Below are positions 4,866 to 5,839 of a stretch of 5,839 nucleotides of DNA, piece after piece. The notes beneath the pieces were generated by a model. The model was not told the origin of the DNA. It searched no databases and was given only the letters and a program-made list of their open reading frames with translations. The stretch comes from an uncultured Ruminococcus sp. (lineage in GTDB: Bacteria; Bacillota; Clostridia; Oscillospirales; Ruminococcaceae), in NCBI GenBank assembly GCA_947173865.1, contig CAMWGS010000134.1, positions 1 through 5,839 on the forward strand, in the 5' to 3' direction. The number at the start of each line of letters is the position of its first letter. Position 1 is the first letter of the stretch. The position numbers and the translations under genes are program-made.

Positions 4866-5839
4866 TTATAGTTCCTCCAGACTTTTATATTTTCTTTTTA
4901 TTTTGTCAATTCGTTCCTTTTGTTTTTTTGTTTCTGAGAAACCCATTGATTTGCATGCGTGGTCATTTTTGAGTATACAGATACACATACGTTTCCAGCT
5001 GGGGATTTCTTTAGTAGATAAAATATTGTCTGTATCATCAGGAATTTTACCAATAAATACAATTCTTGATTTTTTGTCAAGTGTATAATTTGATACACCA
5101 TTTCGCTTTATTTTGTATCCTTTTTCAGTCAGTTCATGTATGGTTTCTTCTGAAAGCCCCCCACCTGTTTCATGCCAAAATTTTATGGACGTTTTGAACT
5201 TTTCTACATATTCTTTTCTGAGACGTTTAGGTAATGTATTAAGCAGAAATTCTGTATATGATTTCCATGTGTGACCTTCCGGTAGTTTAATATTTCTATA
5301 TGCCATAGCTGTGGTTCTTCCGTATATAGAAGTGAAATTTGCTCCACGCACACGTCCAAGAAGTTTTATCCATGTTTCCGGTTCAAGAATTCTGTATAAA
5401 TGCAGACTGTCTTTGGCATAATCATTGAAAGGCGAAGCAACACGCATTTGGTCAGGTTTCAGACCTGCTTTGTAATAAAGGTCATAAAGATGATTGTATT
5501 CATAATCAAATTTATAATTTGCCGTCCATATGTCATTTGTAGTCCAGTCGTACAACGGAGAAGCACACCATACATCTTTAAACATTTTTGAAATCCAGCA
5601 AGTTCCATTATATCCGTATTTTTTATTCACAATTGAGCTGTATCTTTGTAAAGATTCCGAGGCTCTGATTCCCAAAAGACATACTGTCTTACCTCCACCA
5701 TGAATTTCTTTATACCATCTTCCAAATTGTTTTGAAAGATTTTCCTGATGCATTTTATATTTATAGTAATAAAAATTATTGTTACTAAGATTTATGACAT
5801 AAGGTTTATCCGGCATAGGTCTTACCCATATATCTTCTT
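4866..5839 (-). CDS. ibrA: PAPS-reductase-family protein with DUF3440 domain (IbrA-type), 5' end beyond the window
   Basis: The frame is open to the right edge. An ATG at 5814-5816 gives 316 residues, but seven more in-frame codons upstream (EDIWVRP) match the family's interior 'DIWVR' block, so that Met is not the start; the full protein should be around 400 residues or more. Numbering from that Met, TVCLLGIRASES (44-55) and SPLYDWTTNDIWT (86-98) are typical of the PAPS reductase / ATP-pyrophosphatase fold. YNHLYDLYYKAGL with RVASPF and LHLYR (107-142), LPEGHTW and LLNTLP (178-196), and RMCICILKNDHACKSMGF (276-293) are DUF3440 features. C278, C280, H286 and C288 could bind a metal. The nucleotide-binding SGGKDS loop would lie in the missing N-terminus. 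Family members are inferred to activate a substrate with ATP, perhaps a nucleic acid or sulfur carrier; none is established. It is co-directional with ibrB, with no gap. Confidence 0.93.
   Translation of the reverse strand, partial: EDIWVRPMPDKPYVINLSNNNFYYYKYKMHQENLSKQFGRWYKEIHGGGKTVCLLGIRASESLQRYSSIVNKKYGYNGTCWISKMFKDVWCASPLYDWTTNDIWTANYKFDYEYNHLYDLYYKAGLKPDQMRVASPFNDYAKDSLHLYRILEPETWIKLLGRVRGANFTSIYGRTTAMAYRNIKLPEGHTWKSYTEFLLNTLPKRLRKEYVEKFKTSIKFWHETGGGLSEETIHELTEKGYKIKRNGVSNYTLDKKSRIVFIGKIPDDTDNILSTKEIPSWKRMCICILKNDHACKSMGFSETKKQKERIDKIKRKYKSLEEL
4874..4878 (-). promoter_or_regulatory. Shine-Dalgarno site that sets the TTG start of ibrB
   Basis: GGAGG lies inside the last codons of ibrA (the Leu-Glu-Glu-Leu end), 8 nt before the TTG. 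With the ibrA TAA touching that TTG, translation of the two is probably coupled. Confidence 0.85.

Noticed and set aside
4729..5088. Plus-strand open frame of 119 codons
   Set aside because: It is antisense to the well-supported ibrA and ibrB genes and has no family features.
5814..5816. ATG as the start of the DUF3440 protein
   Set aside because: The frame continues upstream with family-conserved EDIWVR residues, so the true start is outside the window.

Overview
The window looks like an accessory, partly decayed region from a low-GC Bacillota genome, most likely a gut or rumen Ruminococcus-type clostridium. The grounds are the AT-rich DNA, a secreted leucine-rich-repeat protein ending in a type I dockerin, an associated NCYAYAL-type cysteine-peptidase-like protein, and the codon use. 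Species cannot be fixed from the sequence alone.

Layout. (a) 1-365: the last 67 codons of a type IIL/YeeA-like DNA methyltransferase on the minus strand, about 51% GC and much richer than its surroundings, next to hairpins and the terminator of the following gene. (b) 366-2734, minus strand: two adjacent genes. The upstream one encodes a cysteine-peptidase-like protein whose N-terminus is missing; the downstream one encodes an intact secreted LRR-dockerin protein. (c) 2735-3589, plus strand: a promoter-like region and one decayed, unidentified gene whose 5' and 3' parts share a reading frame but are separated by five stop codons. (d) 3590-4120: the rotted 3' end of a second LRR-dockerin gene on the minus strand, butted directly against a second, inverted copy of the methyltransferase tail (plus strand), then hairpin terminators. 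(e) 4120-5839: an ibrB-ibrA-like pair on the minus strand, a ParB-like protein and a PAPS-reductase-family (DUF3440) protein. ibrA runs off the right edge, and ibrB starts at a TTG that touches the ibrA stop codon.

How it fits together. The LRR-dockerin and cysteine-peptidase-like genes look like a secreted two-gene unit that was once present twice. The roughly 95-bp inverted methyltransferase 3' ends bracket this cargo, which suggests repeated exchange of cargo downstream of, or into, one chromosomal site. The ibrA/ibrB pair is the best preserved and most functionally suggestive system here: its relatives are a linked ATP-pyrophosphatase-type enzyme and a ParB-fold partner, often carried on prophages, with no settled biochemical role. 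No tRNA, rRNA, CRISPR array, integrase or transposase was seen.
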